In this document: in pieces, positions 24,179 through 33,246 of the stretch | Layout: every line of letters starts with the position of its first letter | How positions within the stretch are numbered: position 1 is the stretch's first letter | Assembly (NCBI GenBank): GCA_041394705.1 | Contig: JAWKHS010000003.1 | Coordinates: 558,001 to 622,000 of the forward strand | Direction of reading: 5' to 3' | Length of the DNA: 64,000 bases | Origin: Vicinamibacterales bacterium | GTDB taxonomy: Bacteria; Acidobacteriota; Vicinamibacteria; Vicinamibacterales; UBA2999 | Program-made: the position numbers and the translations under genes | The notes under the pieces: generated by a model | Told to the model about the DNA's origin: nothing | What the model saw: only the letters and a program-made list of their open reading frames with translations | Databases searched by the model: none

Positions 24179-25909
24179 TCACGGCACCGTGATCGCCACC
24201 GGCGGGGTCGTCAGCGCGCCCGTGCCGCAGAAGTGCGTGGAGCGGACGTCGAACACATAGGTGCCAGGCGGCACGGCGGCGCTGAAGCCGCGCGCCGAGA
24301 GCGGCAGGCTGCCGGAGACGGCGCCGCTCGCGGACAGGACGTAGCCAGTTGGCGCGGGGCCCAGATCGGGCGGATCCCAGAGCAGCGTCAGCACGTTCCC
24401 CACCCTGTAGACGTCGAAGTGGCTCGGTGCCTGCAGCACGCCCGTGCACGTGCCGGGAAAGGTCAGCGTCACCGGTGCCGACGACGGCCCGCTGCCGCCG
24501 GCGTTCACGCCCCGCACCGAGAACGTGTAGGTGCCGTTCGGCATGCCGTTGAAAGTGAACGTGTCCGTGACACCGAGCGGGAGCGAGCCGCTGAGCGTGC
24601 CGCTCACGTCGAGCACGATCGTGCTGGGGGCGGCGCCGGTGAAGGTGTTTCGCCAGCTCAGGGCCACTCGCGACGTGCCGACGTTGCCGAGGAGGTCCGC
24701 CGGCGCCGATGGCGCCACGGGCACGCCCACGTGCGCCACCACCTCGTTCGACACGGCGCTCGTGCCGCCGGCCGTCGTCGAGCGAAGACGCAGGTAGAAG
24801 CTGCCCGATGGGGCGTTGATCGAGAAGGTCCGGGCCGGACCGAGCGGCAGGCTCGCGATGACGCCGCCGGGCGACGTGCCCGCCTCCAGCACGTAGCCGT
24901 TCGGCACCGGTCCGACCAGCGGCGGATCCCACCGCAGCGTCAGCAGGCTGCCCGCGATGCTGTCGACCCGCAGGCCGCGAGGCGGCTTCGGGCCGACGCC
25001 GCCGTCGTCGTTCAGGATCGTCGCCGTGCCCAGCGGATCGGCAATCGCGACGTTGGTGGGCGAGAACAGCTGCACGTTCACCGTCTCGTCAGGTTCGGCG
25101 ACGGCATCGGCGGCGACCGGCAGGGTCACCCACTGCGCGGGTGTGCCCGGCGGGAACGTGAGGAGACCCGCCCTGGGGATGTAGTCGGCGCCGCTGGCCG
25201 TCGTGGCGATGAAGAGCGTGACGCCGCCCAGCGCGCCCCCGTCCGATGACTGGTCGTCGACCACGTACACGCGCCACTGGCCGTTCGGGTTCGTGCCGTT
25301 GAACGCCGAGAGCGTCGAGCCATAGGGGCCGGACGGGGCCGGCGCTGGCAGCGTCTCGCCCACGGGGGCGTTGTCCGTGGGGGCGTAGGTGCCGGGCACG
25401 ATCGGCGTGGGAATCGGCGGCGCGCCGTCCATGAGCGTGAAGGACACCCCGGCCACGTCGTCGCTGCCCCCGCGGTCCGACATGATCATCACGGCCTGGC
25501 CCGTCGGACCGACGAGCAGCATGTCGATGTCGGCCGGGAACGTGTGCGTCAGCGCATCGATCCGCACGGCCAGGTGCTGGATCGTGCCCGTCATGCCCGA
25601 GACGTTCAGCGTGGCGGGGTAGGGCGAGGCCGTTCCCGATGTCGGGATGGTGAGGCCGCCGGCATACGACCAGTTCGACGTGCCGGCCGTGGCGCTCCCG
25701 CCGCCTGTCAGGTAGTAGACCCGCGATTCGGCCAGGTTCGGGTTCCGCAGCACGACACGGAACGTCGCAGTGGTGGTTCCGCCCGTGCCCTCGGCGAGCG
25801 TCACGTCCTCGATCGCCACGGTCGGCGACTGCCGCGTGGATCCGACGGCGGCGAAACACAGGACGCCCAGCGTGGCCAGCGCAAGGCGGCGGCGAACAAG
25901 TCCCTTCAT
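24179..25909 (-). CDS. Exported Calx-beta / fibronectin-III-like surface protein
   Basis: Protein of 576 residues with a signal peptide (MKGLVRRRLALATLGVLCFAAVGSTRQ). A Calx-beta-type repeat starts at about residue 30 (VAIEDVTLAEGTGGTTTATFRVVL) and resumes near 260-300 (AEPDETVNVQL). Between them lies a region with IQHLAVRIDALTHTFPADIDMLLVGPTG and NGQWRVYVVDD, which resembles the P-proprotein convertase domain. Two or three fibronectin-III-like repeats fill the C-terminal half (LTLRWDPPLVGPVPNGYVLEAG; LTLLWDPPDLGPAPTGYVLSASG). These domains suggest a secreted or surface adhesion or matrix protein without an evident catalytic module. No partner gene is adjacent. Confidence 0.78.
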   Translation of the reverse strand: MKGLVRRRLALATLGVLCFAAVGSTRQSPTVAIEDVTLAEGTGGTTTATFRVVLRNPNLAESRVYYLTGGGSATAGTSNWSYAGGLTIPTSGTASPYPATLNVSGMTGTIQHLAVRIDALTHTFPADIDMLLVGPTGQAVMIMSDRGGSDDVAGVSFTLMDGAPPIPTPIVPGTYAPTDNAPVGETLPAPAPSGPYGSTLSAFNGTNPNGQWRVYVVDDQSSDGGALGGVTLFIATTASGADYIPRAGLLTFPPGTPAQWVTLPVAADAVAEPDETVNVQLFSPTNVAIADPLGTATILNDDGGVGPKPPRGLRVDSIAGSLLTLRWDPPLVGPVPNGYVLEAGTSPGGVIASLPLGPARTFSINAPSGSFYLRLRSTTAGGTSAVSNEVVAHVGVPVAPSAPADLLGNVGTSRVALSWRNTFTGAAPSTIVLDVSGTLSGSLPLGVTDTFTFNGMPNGTYTFSVRGVNAGGSGPSSAPVTLTFPGTCTGVLQAPSHFDVYRVGNVLTLLWDPPDLGPAPTGYVLSASGAVSGSLPLSARGFSAAVPPGTYVFDVRSTHFCGTGALTTPPVAITVP

Positions 25910-26055
25910 GGCTCCTCCAGGTACGACGGCCGGGCCGCGCTCGGTCCGGCCGTTCAGGCGTCATGAGGGAGAACGCAATCCGGGGACGGTCCCGGCCACG
26001 GCCGAGCTGCGGCGTCGGGCGGCGCGGTCGGCCCGCAGCCGCACGCGGTGCCGCG

Positions 26056-26538
26056 TCAGTCGCGTGGCCGGCGGGCGGCCCACATCCCGCGTTTCGCGGC
26101 GCGGGCCTCGCGCTCGGCGGCCTGGAACTCCGGCTTCCGCGTGTAGGTGAAGCGTCGGTACGTCTCGGCCAGCCCGGCCCGGATGATCTCGAGATTGGCG
26201 AGGCGGTGGTCCGGCAGGAACACGTAGGCGAGCGTCCGGTTGTACTGATCCTTGCGCGGGCCGTCGTAGGCGAGCGTCACGTCCTGGCCCTCGAGCAGGC
26301 GCTTCATGAACGCGGTGGCGGCGTCGCCGAAGGGCTCGGCGTCCCGGTACCCGCCGGTCTTCTCCGGTGCGTCCACGCCAATGAGCCGGACGACGCCGAT
26401 GCCGGCCACGGTGATGGTGTCGCCGTCGATCACGCGGCGGACCCGCTGGGCCGCGGCCGGCACGGGCAGCGCGAGGGCGAGCGCCCCGGCCAGCAGCAGG
26501 CCTACGAGCCACGGGCGGATCCCTCCGCGGCGTCTCAC
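26056..26538 (-). CDS. Thermonuclease-family (staphylococcal nuclease-like) exported protein
   Basis: GTG start at 26538, three bases after the upstream gene ends, gives 160 residues with an N-terminal signal peptide (WLVGLLLAGALALALPVPAAAQ). The SNase fold is plain: VIDGDTITV, VVRLIGVDAPEKTGG with the catalytic Arg, and KDQYNRTLAYVFLPD with the second Arg and the Asp ligand region, then AETYRRFTYTRKPEFQAAEREARAAKRGMW. It should be a calcium-dependent phosphodiesterase cleaving DNA or RNA in the periplasm or outside the cell. Probably co-transcribed with the diguanylate cyclase upstream. Confidence 0.88.
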   Translation of the reverse strand: MRRRGGIRPWLVGLLLAGALALALPVPAAAQRVRRVIDGDTITVAGIGVVRLIGVDAPEKTGGYRDAEPFGDAATAFMKRLLEGQDVTLAYDGPRKDQYNRTLAYVFLPDHRLANLEIIRAGLAETYRRFTYTRKPEFQAAEREARAAKRGMWAARRPRD

Positions 26539-26541
26539 GCG

Positions 26542-28017
26542 CTACACCGGCACCGCGCCCGACAGGCGCTTGGCTTCGTAGAGCCGCTCGTCGGCGCGGC
26601 GGATGGCGGACGCCCAGTCCGCGGCGTCGGCCGCCACCGACAGGCCGGTGGAGAAACGCAGCGGCAGCGACCGCGACTGGTTGAACTGCGCCAGGGCCGC
26701 GCCCAGGCGGCTCCTGATGCGCTCGGCCTCGTCGACGCTCGTCGCCGGCAGCAGGACCACGAACTCGTCGCCGCCCTGCCGGATCACGCGATCGCCCGCG
26801 CGGAAGAAGCCCGTGAGGAAGGCCGACATCGCCTGCAGCAGGAGATCGCCGGCGGCATGGCCCTCGCGGTCGTTCACCTGCTTCAGGCCGTCGAGGTCGA
26901 AGGCGAACACGGACACCGGGAACTCGCGGCTCGCCTGCAGGCGCGCTGCCTCGTCATCGAAGAACCGGCGGTTGGCCAGGCCCGTCAGCCGGTCGCGGTA
27001 GCTCTGGGCGCGCAGCTCGGACTCGAACTGCTTGCGGGCCGTGATGTCGCGCGCCACCATCAGCAGACCCACGGCCCGGCCGTGCGCGTCGAACAGGTTG
27101 TGACGCTGCAGTTCCAGCCAGGCGCCGCCGGTGGAACCCGGCCACTCCCGCTCCACGGTCGCATCGGGGCCGTGCGGGATGGCGCGCCAGTCCGGCGCCT
27201 TGAACACCTGCGGCCACGTGAGCCCCAGGAGGTCGCGCGTCGCCAGTCCCAGCATCTGGCGCGCGGCGCGGTTGGCGTCCACGATCACGTCGGTCTCGTT
27301 CAGGACGAGCACTGCGTCGGGCAGCGAGTCGAACAGCCGTTCGCGCGCCACGGGGCGGGGGTCGAGCTGCCGGAAGCGGGCGGCGGAGGCGCCGATGATG
27401 AGCGCGCCGACGGCGAACGCCGGCAGGGCCGGGCCGAAGGGCAGCCAGCTGCCGATGCCGTCGGTGGCCTTGGCCAGCTCGTTGGCGACATTGCCCGCGA
27501 AAGGGATGACGCCGCCCACGAGCAAGAGGCCGCTCTGGATGCTGCTCCGCCGCTGCCAGTCGCGGAGCAGGAGGGCCGCCGCCACCAGGAAGAACGTGTA
27601 GTCGATGGCGAGGTGGAGGGAATAGAGCGGGCCGTTCAGGCCGACGAGCTCGCCGCGCTGGACGATGCCGGAGAAGAGCAGCCGGTGGGTGGCGTTCGAG
27701 TAGGCGAGGGGGCCGAGGATGAGCGGCCACGCGTAGACCGCCCACCAGCCGCGCGACTGCGGCCGCTCGCCCATCTGGTAGAGGGTGAAGAGCAGCCAGC
27801 TGGGGGCCACCAGGCCGATGGCCGGGTACTTGAGCGCGAACCAGGTCTCGGCGTGGGCCGGGTCGAGGCGCTCGCCCAGGTAGCAGCCGATCCACCACGT
27901 GACCGCCAGCTCCAACACCGCCAGGTACGTGAACCCGGGGTACCGGCGATTCCGCCAGGCGAAGGTGGCCAGGGCGGCCGATCCGATCCCGGCCGCCAGG
28001 AGGAGCAGCAGATACAT
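26542..28017 (-). CDS. Diguanylate cyclase with 7TM sensor and PAS domain
   Basis: From the ATG at 28017 (a GTG two codons earlier at 28023 is also possible) the protein has about 491 residues. Six or seven membrane helices fill residues 1-215 and match the histidine-kinase N-terminal 7TM sensor type (ALKYPAIGLVAPSWLLFTLYQ). A PAS domain spans about 225-330 (LFDSLPDAVLVLNETDVIVDANRAARQMLGL). The GGDEF domain at about 335-485 has an intact RQGGDEFVV active site and an RAGD inhibitory I-site five residues before it. It should make cyclic di-GMP in response to a membrane or small-ligand signal, with product feedback. It is divergent from the aminotransferase gene. Confidence 0.9.
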   Translation of the reverse strand: MYLLLLLAAGIGSAALATFAWRNRRYPGFTYLAVLELAVTWWIGCYLGERLDPAHAETWFALKYPAIGLVAPSWLLFTLYQMGERPQSRGWWAVYAWPLILGPLAYSNATHRLLFSGIVQRGELVGLNGPLYSLHLAIDYTFFLVAAALLLRDWQRRSSIQSGLLLVGGVIPFAGNVANELAKATDGIGSWLPFGPALPAFAVGALIIGASAARFRQLDPRPVARERLFDSLPDAVLVLNETDVIVDANRAARQMLGLATRDLLGLTWPQVFKAPDWRAIPHGPDATVEREWPGSTGGAWLELQRHNLFDAHGRAVGLLMVARDITARKQFESELRAQSYRDRLTGLANRRFFDDEAARLQASREFPVSVFAFDLDGLKQVNDREGHAAGDLLLQAMSAFLTGFFRAGDRVIRQGGDEFVVLLPATSVDEAERIRSRLGAALAQFNQSRSLPLRFSTGLSVAADAADWASAIRRADERLYEAKRLSGAVPV

Positions 28018-28156
28018 CGACACGGGATCGTAGCGGCTTTGCGGTCCGCGGTAGAAGCCCCGTCTGCCTCGCGGCGCCGCGGACCCGTATGCCCGGGCTG
28101 CTATGCTGTGCGAATCGGCGCCGGGAGATGCATCCCGGCCGCCTCAGGAGCACCCC

Positions 28157-29497
28157 ATGAGCGAAGCGGTGGCGGCGCCGGGCATGACCGGCGAGGAGAT
28201 GGTCGCACTGTGCCGTCGGCACAGCCTGTTCGAGTGGTCGGCCCAGGGGGCCGTGGACCCGATCCCCGTCGCGCGGGCCAAGGGCGTCCATTTCTGGACC
28301 CCCGAGGGCAAGCGCTACATCGACTTCAACAGCCAGCTGATGTGCGTGAACGCCGGGCACGGGCATCCCGCCATCATCAAGGCCGTCCAGGACCAGGCCG
28401 CCGCCCTCGCCTACGCGAACCCGTTCATGGCCAGCGAGCCGCGGGCGCGGCTGGGCGCCAAGCTGGCCGAGATCACTCCAGGCGACCTCGAGGTGTTCTT
28501 CTTCACCAACGGCGGGGCCGAGTCCAACGAGAACGCCATCCGCATCGCCAGGGCCGTGACCGGCCGGCACAAGGTGCTGGCCCGCTACCGCTCCTATCAC
28601 GGCGGCACGGCCGGCGCCCTCACGCTCACCGGCGATCCCCGGCGCTGGGCGGCCGAGCCGGGCATCCCCGGCGTCGTCCACGTCCTGGACCCGTACCACG
28701 GCCTGGCGCGGGGCTGGGACACCGCGGAGCAGTCGCTGCGCTACCTGGAGGAGGTCATCGAGCTCGAGGGCCCGAAGACGATCGCGGCCTTCATCCTCGA
28801 GACCATCAGCGGGACCAACGGGATCCTGGTGCCGCCCGACGGCTACCTGCAGGGCGTCCGGGACCTGTGCGACAGGCACGGGATCCTGATGATCTGCGAC
28901 GAGGTCATGGCCGGCTTCGGGCGGACGGGGACGTGGTTCGGCGTGGACCACTGGAAGATCGTGCCGGACCTGATGACGATGGCGAAGGGCCTCACGAGCG
29001 CCTACGTGCCGCTCGGCGCGGTCGGCATGCGGCGGGCCGTCGCCGAGCACTTCACGGAGAAGGCCTTCAACGGCGGCCTCACCTACAACAGCCACCCGCT
29101 GGGATGCGCCACGGCGCTCGCGACGATCAAGGTCTACGAGGACGAGGGACTCATCGAGAACGCCGCGAAGATGGGCGCGCTCATGCGCGAGCTGCACCAG
29201 GACCTGGCGCGGAAGCACCCCTCGGTGGGCGCCGTGCGCAACATCGGCCTCTTCGGCATCGTCGAGCTCACGCGCGATCGGACGACGATGGCACCGGCCG
29301 TGCCGATGGGGGGCGGGTCGCCGGAGATGGCGGCGCTGGCGAAGCAGTTCCGGCAGGACGGCCTCTACACCTTCGTGCGGTGGCACACGTTCTTCACGAA
29401 CCCGCCGCTGTGCGTCACCGAAGGCGAGCTCCAGGAAGCGTTCGCCATCATCGACAAGGCGCTCGCGATCACCGACCGCGGCGTCGCCGGCGCCTAG
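28157..29497 (+). CDS. Class III (PLP-dependent) aminotransferase
   Basis: The ATG at 28157 follows CAGGAGCACCCC and gives 446 residues; an in-frame extension to 28103 has no support. It has GGAESNENAIRIAR for phosphate binding, CDEVMAGFGRTG with Asp248 that contacts the pyridine nitrogen, and TMAKGLTSAYVPLGA with the PLP Lys277. The pattern is of omega-amino-acid/taurine-pyruvate/beta-alanine-pyruvate type aminotransferases. The exact amino donor cannot be told from sequence, and no pathway partners are adjacent. Cytoplasmic. Confidence 0.88.
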   Translation: MSEAVAAPGMTGEEMVALCRRHSLFEWSAQGAVDPIPVARAKGVHFWTPEGKRYIDFNSQLMCVNAGHGHPAIIKAVQDQAAALAYANPFMASEPRARLGAKLAEITPGDLEVFFFTNGGAESNENAIRIARAVTGRHKVLARYRSYHGGTAGALTLTGDPRRWAAEPGIPGVVHVLDPYHGLARGWDTAEQSLRYLEEVIELEGPKTIAAFILETISGTNGILVPPDGYLQGVRDLCDRHGILMICDEVMAGFGRTGTWFGVDHWKIVPDLMTMAKGLTSAYVPLGAVGMRRAVAEHFTEKAFNGGLTYNSHPLGCATALATIKVYEDEGLIENAAKMGALMRELHQDLARKHPSVGAVRNIGLFGIVELTRDRTTMAPAVPMGGGSPEMAALAKQFRQDGLYTFVRWHTFFTNPPLCVTEGELQEAFAIIDKALAITDRGVAGA

Positions 29498-29510
29498 CCC
29501 CCGCCGTGCC

Positions 29511-29894
29511 TCACCCGAGCCTCGGCTCGGACATCAAGGCCAGCGCGTTGCCCTCGCTGTCGGTGAAGCCGGCGAGCCACACCTCGCGGTCGGCCAGGGT
29601 CGCGATCTTCGCCGGGGCGCCCGTGAACACGGCGCCCCGCGCCTGCAGCGCGTCGTGCGCCGCCTGGATGTCGTCCACGGCGAAGTAGAGGACCGAGCCG
29701 GGATGGTCGTGCCCGGGCGAGGGCGGCGACAGCATCAGGCGCACGCCCGCGCAATCGAAGAACGCCAGGTTCGGCGGGGCGGTGAAGAGCAGCGGCAGCC
29801 CGAGGACGTCCCGGTAGAACGCCACGGCGCGGTCGATGTCCGCGATGGGCTGGGCGATCTGGTGCAGGCGCGACAGGGCGTGGGCGGCGGGCAT
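29511..29894 (-). CDS. VOC-family (glyoxalase/bleomycin-resistance-like) protein
   Basis: Protein of 127 residues with one full vicinal-oxygen-chelate domain: LHQIAQPIADIDRAVAFYRDVLGLPLLF, then PGSVLYFAVDDIQAAHDAL and WLAGFTDSEGNALALMSE. The His and Glu at the usual metal positions suggest a metal-bound isomerase, dioxygenase or binding role. It is divergent from a MarR regulator gene and shares with it a 47-base intergenic region containing a perfect palindrome, so it is the likely MarR target. Confidence 0.85.
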   Translation of the reverse strand: MPAAHALSRLHQIAQPIADIDRAVAFYRDVLGLPLLFTAPPNLAFFDCAGVRLMLSPPSPGHDHPGSVLYFAVDDIQAAHDALQARGAVFTGAPAKIATLADREVWLAGFTDSEGNALALMSEPRLG

Positions 29895-29908
29895 GGGGCC
29901 TCCTGTTG

Positions 29909-29924
29909 TTTAGCCGTGGCTAAA
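29909..29924. promoter_or_regulatory. Palindromic operator between VOC and MarR genes
   Basis: TTTAGCC and GGCTAAA form a perfect 7-bp inverted repeat around GT. The 16-bp site sits midway between two divergent starts (15 bases from the VOC start, 17 from the marR start), the standard arrangement for a MarR repressor that controls itself and its neighbour. Confidence 0.7.
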
Positions 29925-29941
29925 TAATCAATACTGCAGCC

Positions 29942-30502
29942 ATGCCCGCCGGATCAAGCCCTGCCCGGAGCGCCGCCGTGGCCGATGCGCTGCACTCGGC
30001 CTCCATCCATCTCCTGCGCCGCGTCCGCGAAGTGGACGACGAGGGCCTCGGCCCGGCCCGCCTGTCCGCCTTGTCCGTCCTGGTGTTCGGCGGTGCGCGC
30101 CGGTTGACGGACCTCGCGCGGACCGAGCAGGTGCAGCCGCCCACCATGACGAAGATCGTGTCGGGACTCGAGGCGTCCGGGCTGGCGCGCCGCGCCGCCG
30201 ATCCCGGCGATGCACGGGCCATCCGCGTGGAGGCGACCGCCCGTGGACGCCGCCTGCTGGTGGAGGGACGGCGGCGCCGCGTGGCGCGTCTCCGGGAGGG
30301 GCTCACGGCGCTCCTGCCGGAGGAACTCGGCGTCCTCGCGCATGCGGCCGCGCTCATGGAGCGCGTGGCCGGCCGGCTCGCGGACGTGCCCGTCGCGCCG
30401 CGGCGCTCGCCGCCGCCTGCCGGCGGGGCCGCCGTCAGCGCGGCACGGCCCGGCGGAGCGCCAGTACGCCGATCGCCGCGGCCACGACCGACCCGGCGAT
30501 GA
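29942..30502 (+). CDS. MarR-family transcriptional regulator
   Basis: Protein of 186 residues. Helices and the winged helix are recognisable: LGPARLSALSVLVFGGARRLTDLARTEQVQPPTMTKIVSGLEASGLARRAADPGDARAIRVEATARGRRLL, with the D-x-R-D/A-x-R wing typical of MarR. About 40 C-terminal residues (after residue 145) are Pro/Arg-rich and probably disordered; their codons overlap the 3' end of nhaA on the other strand by 68 bases. It likely represses the divergent VOC gene and itself through the palindrome between them; the inducer is unknown. Confidence 0.85.
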   Translation: MPAGSSPARSAAVADALHSASIHLLRRVREVDDEGLGPARLSALSVLVFGGARRLTDLARTEQVQPPTMTKIVSGLEASGLARRAADPGDARAIRVEATARGRRLLVEGRRRRVARLREGLTALLPEELGVLAHAAALMERVAGRLADVPVAPRRSPPPAGGAAVSAARPGGAPVRRSPRPRPTRR

Positions 30503-31721
30503 TGCCCACCTGCGCGGCGTCGAAGGCCGCCGTCGCGCCGTACGCCAGCCCCGCGATGAACAGGGACATCGTGAAGCCGATGCCGGCGATCCACGCGGCG
30601 CCGTGCAGCATCGCGCCCGTGACGCCGGCCGGGAGCGTGGCCAGGCCCGTCTGCCGCGCGGCCCAGGACGCCGCGGTGATCCCGAGCGGCTTGCCCACCA
30701 CGAGACCGACGCCCACCGCCACCGCCGTCCCGCCGTCGAGGCCGCCGGTGGCGATGCTCACGCCGGCGTTCGCGAACGCGAAGAGCGGCATCACGACGAA
30801 CGCCGAGAGGCCGTGCAGGGCATGTTCCAGCCTGAGCAGCGGCGCCGCGACGGCCTTGCTGGCGGCGTCGAGCGCCTGCAGCGCCTCCTGCTGGCCCGGA
30901 CTCGTGATCACCTGACGGTCACCCGTCTCGGTGCGCTCGAACGTGTCGAGGTGCGCGCGGGCCTCCTCAGAGAAGCGCTGGGTGTCTTTGGGAGCGTTGG
31001 CGGGAATCGTGAACGCCAGCACGACGCCCGCGATGGTGGCGTGCACGCCGGATTCGTGCACGAAGAACCACAGCGCCAGGCCGAGCGCCAGGTACGGGGC
31101 GAGCCGCTGGACGCCCAGCCGGTTCAGGCCCGCGCAGGTGACGGCCACGGCGGCGGCGGCCAGCAGGGCCCCCACGTGGACGGAGGACGTATAGACCAGG
31201 GCGATGACGAGGACGGCGGCCATGTCGTCCACGATCGCGAGCGCCGCCAGGAACACCTTCAGGCCGGCTGGCGCCGCGGGCGCCGCCAGGGCCAGGATGC
31301 CGAGCGCGAACGCGATGTCGGTGGCGGTCGGGATCGCCCAGCCGCCGCGCGCCTCGGCCGGTGCCAGGGTGAGGAACACCAGCGCCGGGACGACGATGCC
31401 TCCGAGCGCCGCCGCGAACGGCAGCGCCGCCTGCCGGGCCGTCGACAGCTCGCCCACCAGGATCTCGCGCTTGATCTCCAGGCCCACCAGCAGGAAGAAG
31501 ACCGCCATCAGGCCGTCGTTCACCCACTGGCCGGCCGTGAGCACGAGCGGGTGCGACTCCGGCCCCACGACAAGGCGCGCGGCCCAGAGCGCATGGTACT
31601 GATCGGCCCAGGGGGAGTTGGCCGCGACCATGGCCGCCAGCGCGGCCACGAGCAGCACGATGCCGCCCGCCGCCTCGGTGCGGAAGAAGTCCTGGAACGC
31701 CTGGGAGCGGGCCGGCTGCAT
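30435..31721 (-). CDS. nhaA: Na+/H+ antiporter NhaA
   Basis: From the ATG at 31721 the product has 428 residues and about eleven or twelve membrane helices. Family marks are FFLLVGLEIKREILVGELS, the WAIPTATDIAFALGILAL helix and AIVDDMAAVLVIAL with the adjacent Asp pair (165-166) that binds sodium and protons; ATDIAF and GKPLGI are also typical. It exchanges periplasmic protons for cytoplasmic sodium and supports pH and salt tolerance. A hydrophilic loop around residues 250-290 is longer than in E. coli NhaA. It converges with and overlaps the marR gene. Confidence 0.93.
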   Translation of the reverse strand: MQPARSQAFQDFFRTEAAGGIVLLVAALAAMVAANSPWADQYHALWAARLVVGPESHPLVLTAGQWVNDGLMAVFFLLVGLEIKREILVGELSTARQAALPFAAALGGIVVPALVFLTLAPAEARGGWAIPTATDIAFALGILALAAPAAPAGLKVFLAALAIVDDMAAVLVIALVYTSSVHVGALLAAAAVAVTCAGLNRLGVQRLAPYLALGLALWFFVHESGVHATIAGVVLAFTIPANAPKDTQRFSEEARAHLDTFERTETGDRQVITSPGQQEALQALDAASKAVAAPLLRLEHALHGLSAFVVMPLFAFANAGVSIATGGLDGGTAVAVGVGLVVGKPLGITAASWAARQTGLATLPAGVTGAMLHGAAWIAGIGFTMSLFIAGLAYGATAAFDAAQVGIIAGSVVAAAIGVLALRRAVPR

Positions 31722-31817
31722 CGTCAAGGACCGTGGGGATGCGGGACGCGCTGGTCTGGCTCGATCGCCGCGAGACTGTCCCTCGGTGTCGCGGAGGGCG
31801 CGGCCGCGAACGCATCG

Positions 31818-31894
<77 letters not shown>

Positions 31895-32049
31895 GCTGCC
31901 CCTGTCGACGTCCGGTGTGCACGGCGGCATCCCCGGCGTCGACGGGGAACGCCCAGTGTATGCCAACGCGCCAAGCCCGGCAATCGCGAGCCGGCGGCGG
32001 GCCGCGGCACACACCTGCACCCGATCGGCGTAGTAACGTAGCCACCCGC

Positions 32050-33246
32050 GTGAAGAGGCTCCTCCTGCCGCTGCTGCGGTCCGTGCCTGACGTCTGGAGG
32101 TCGATCGGGATCGCACTCGCGTTCGTCGCGCTCCTGGAAGGGGCCTATGTCGGGCAGCGGGCGATCCGGACGGCATGGTTCGGGTCCGACGAAGAGCGGG
32201 AGGCCCAGGTGGAGGGCCACCCGTACGCCGGGCAGGCCTGGTACCGCGAGTTCCTGCGCGCCCGCGAAGCCGCGCGTGAAAAGTACGACCCGTGGCGCTC
32301 CTACTGGGCCTACGGCACGACGAGCCCCCAGCTCACGGTGGACGACGCCGGCTACCGCGTCACGCCGCAGCCGCTCGAGGTCAGCCGGGCGCCGCGCACG
32401 GTGTTCCTGCTCGGCGGGTCGGCCATGTGGGGCTACACGGCGCGGGACTCGGCGACGATTGCGGCGAAGGTCGCCGCCGCGCTGCCGGCCCTCGGGGTCA
32501 CCGACGTCGCGCTCCTCAACCTGGCGCAGCCCGGATACACGGTGGGACACGAGGTGGCCGCGCTCGGCTACGAGCTCGCCCGCGGCCGGCGGCCCGCGAT
32601 GGCTGTCTTCTACGACGGGATCAACGACATCCGCACCGCGCACCTCTACGGCGAGCCCGGTCACGCCTTCTTCGAGCAGCGCTTCGGCCGCACCTTCGAA
32701 GTGGAGGGCACGCGCGGCTTCTTCGCCTCCTTCGTGACGCCGGCGGAGCGGTCGCAGCTCGCCGCGCGCATCGGGTTGGCCCTGGGGCTGAACCGCGCGT
32801 GGCAGATCAAGCCGCACGACCCGGCCGTCTGCCCGGCTCTTGGCCGCTACTTCGTCGACACGGCCACGAGCGTGGCCGGCCTGGGCTCGGCCTGGGGGTT
32901 CGACGTCCTGTTCGTGCAGCAGCCGAACCACGCCGCCACGAAGAAGCCCCCGACCGCGTTCGAGGCCACGTTCATGGGGCCGGACGAGGAGACGGCCTGG
33001 ACGAAGGAGTGCAGCGCCGCGATCGACCACGCGATGGCCGCGGGGCCGGTGCCGTTCCTGTCGCACGGCGCGATCTTCGACGACGTGGCGGACACGGTGT
33101 TCCTCGATCGCTTCGGCCACGTGACGGAGGACGCCAACGCCCGGATCGCCGCCTCGCTGGCCTCCGAAATCGCGAAGCGCCTCGCGCCGGCGCCCGCAGC
33201 CGGCGGCGGTCCGGCTACCGCCCCCGCAGCCGGCGGGCGTGAGTGA
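32050..33246 (+). CDS. Membrane-anchored SGNH/GDSL-like hydrolase
   Basis: A GTG start at 32050 gives 398 residues; the open frame extends 5' through the tRNA but has no protein content there. One N-terminal membrane helix (SIGIALAFVALLEGAYVGQ) anchors the protein, with the rest outside. SGNH block I reads VFLLGGSAMWGYTARDS, the NxxD-like block is FYDGINDIRTAHL, and the C-terminal DRFGHVTEDAN supplies the Asp-x-x-His pair. The carbohydrate esterase-like group deacylates sugars or lipids; the substrate is unknown. The Ala/Pro/Gly-rich tail overlaps the 3' end of pgi by 32 bases in convergent orientation. Confidence 0.75.
   Translation: MKRLLLPLLRSVPDVWRSIGIALAFVALLEGAYVGQRAIRTAWFGSDEEREAQVEGHPYAGQAWYREFLRAREAAREKYDPWRSYWAYGTTSPQLTVDDAGYRVTPQPLEVSRAPRTVFLLGGSAMWGYTARDSATIAAKVAAALPALGVTDVALLNLAQPGYTVGHEVAALGYELARGRRPAMAVFYDGINDIRTAHLYGEPGHAFFEQRFGRTFEVEGTRGFFASFVTPAERSQLAARIGLALGLNRAWQIKPHDPAVCPALGRYFVDTATSVAGLGSAWGFDVLFVQQPNHAATKKPPTAFEATFMGPDEETAWTKECSAAIDHAMAAGPVPFLSHGAIFDDVADTVFLDRFGHVTEDANARIAASLASEIAKRLAPAPAAGGGPATAPAAGGRE

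Noticed and set aside
26954..29386. Long minus-strand open frame opposite the aminotransferase
   Set aside because: Same reason: a shadow frame with no conserved motif, overlapping two clear genes.
30380..30502. The Pro/Arg-rich MarR tail as a separate functional domain
   Set aside because: It overlaps nhaA antisense and looks like read-through composition rather than a folded domain.
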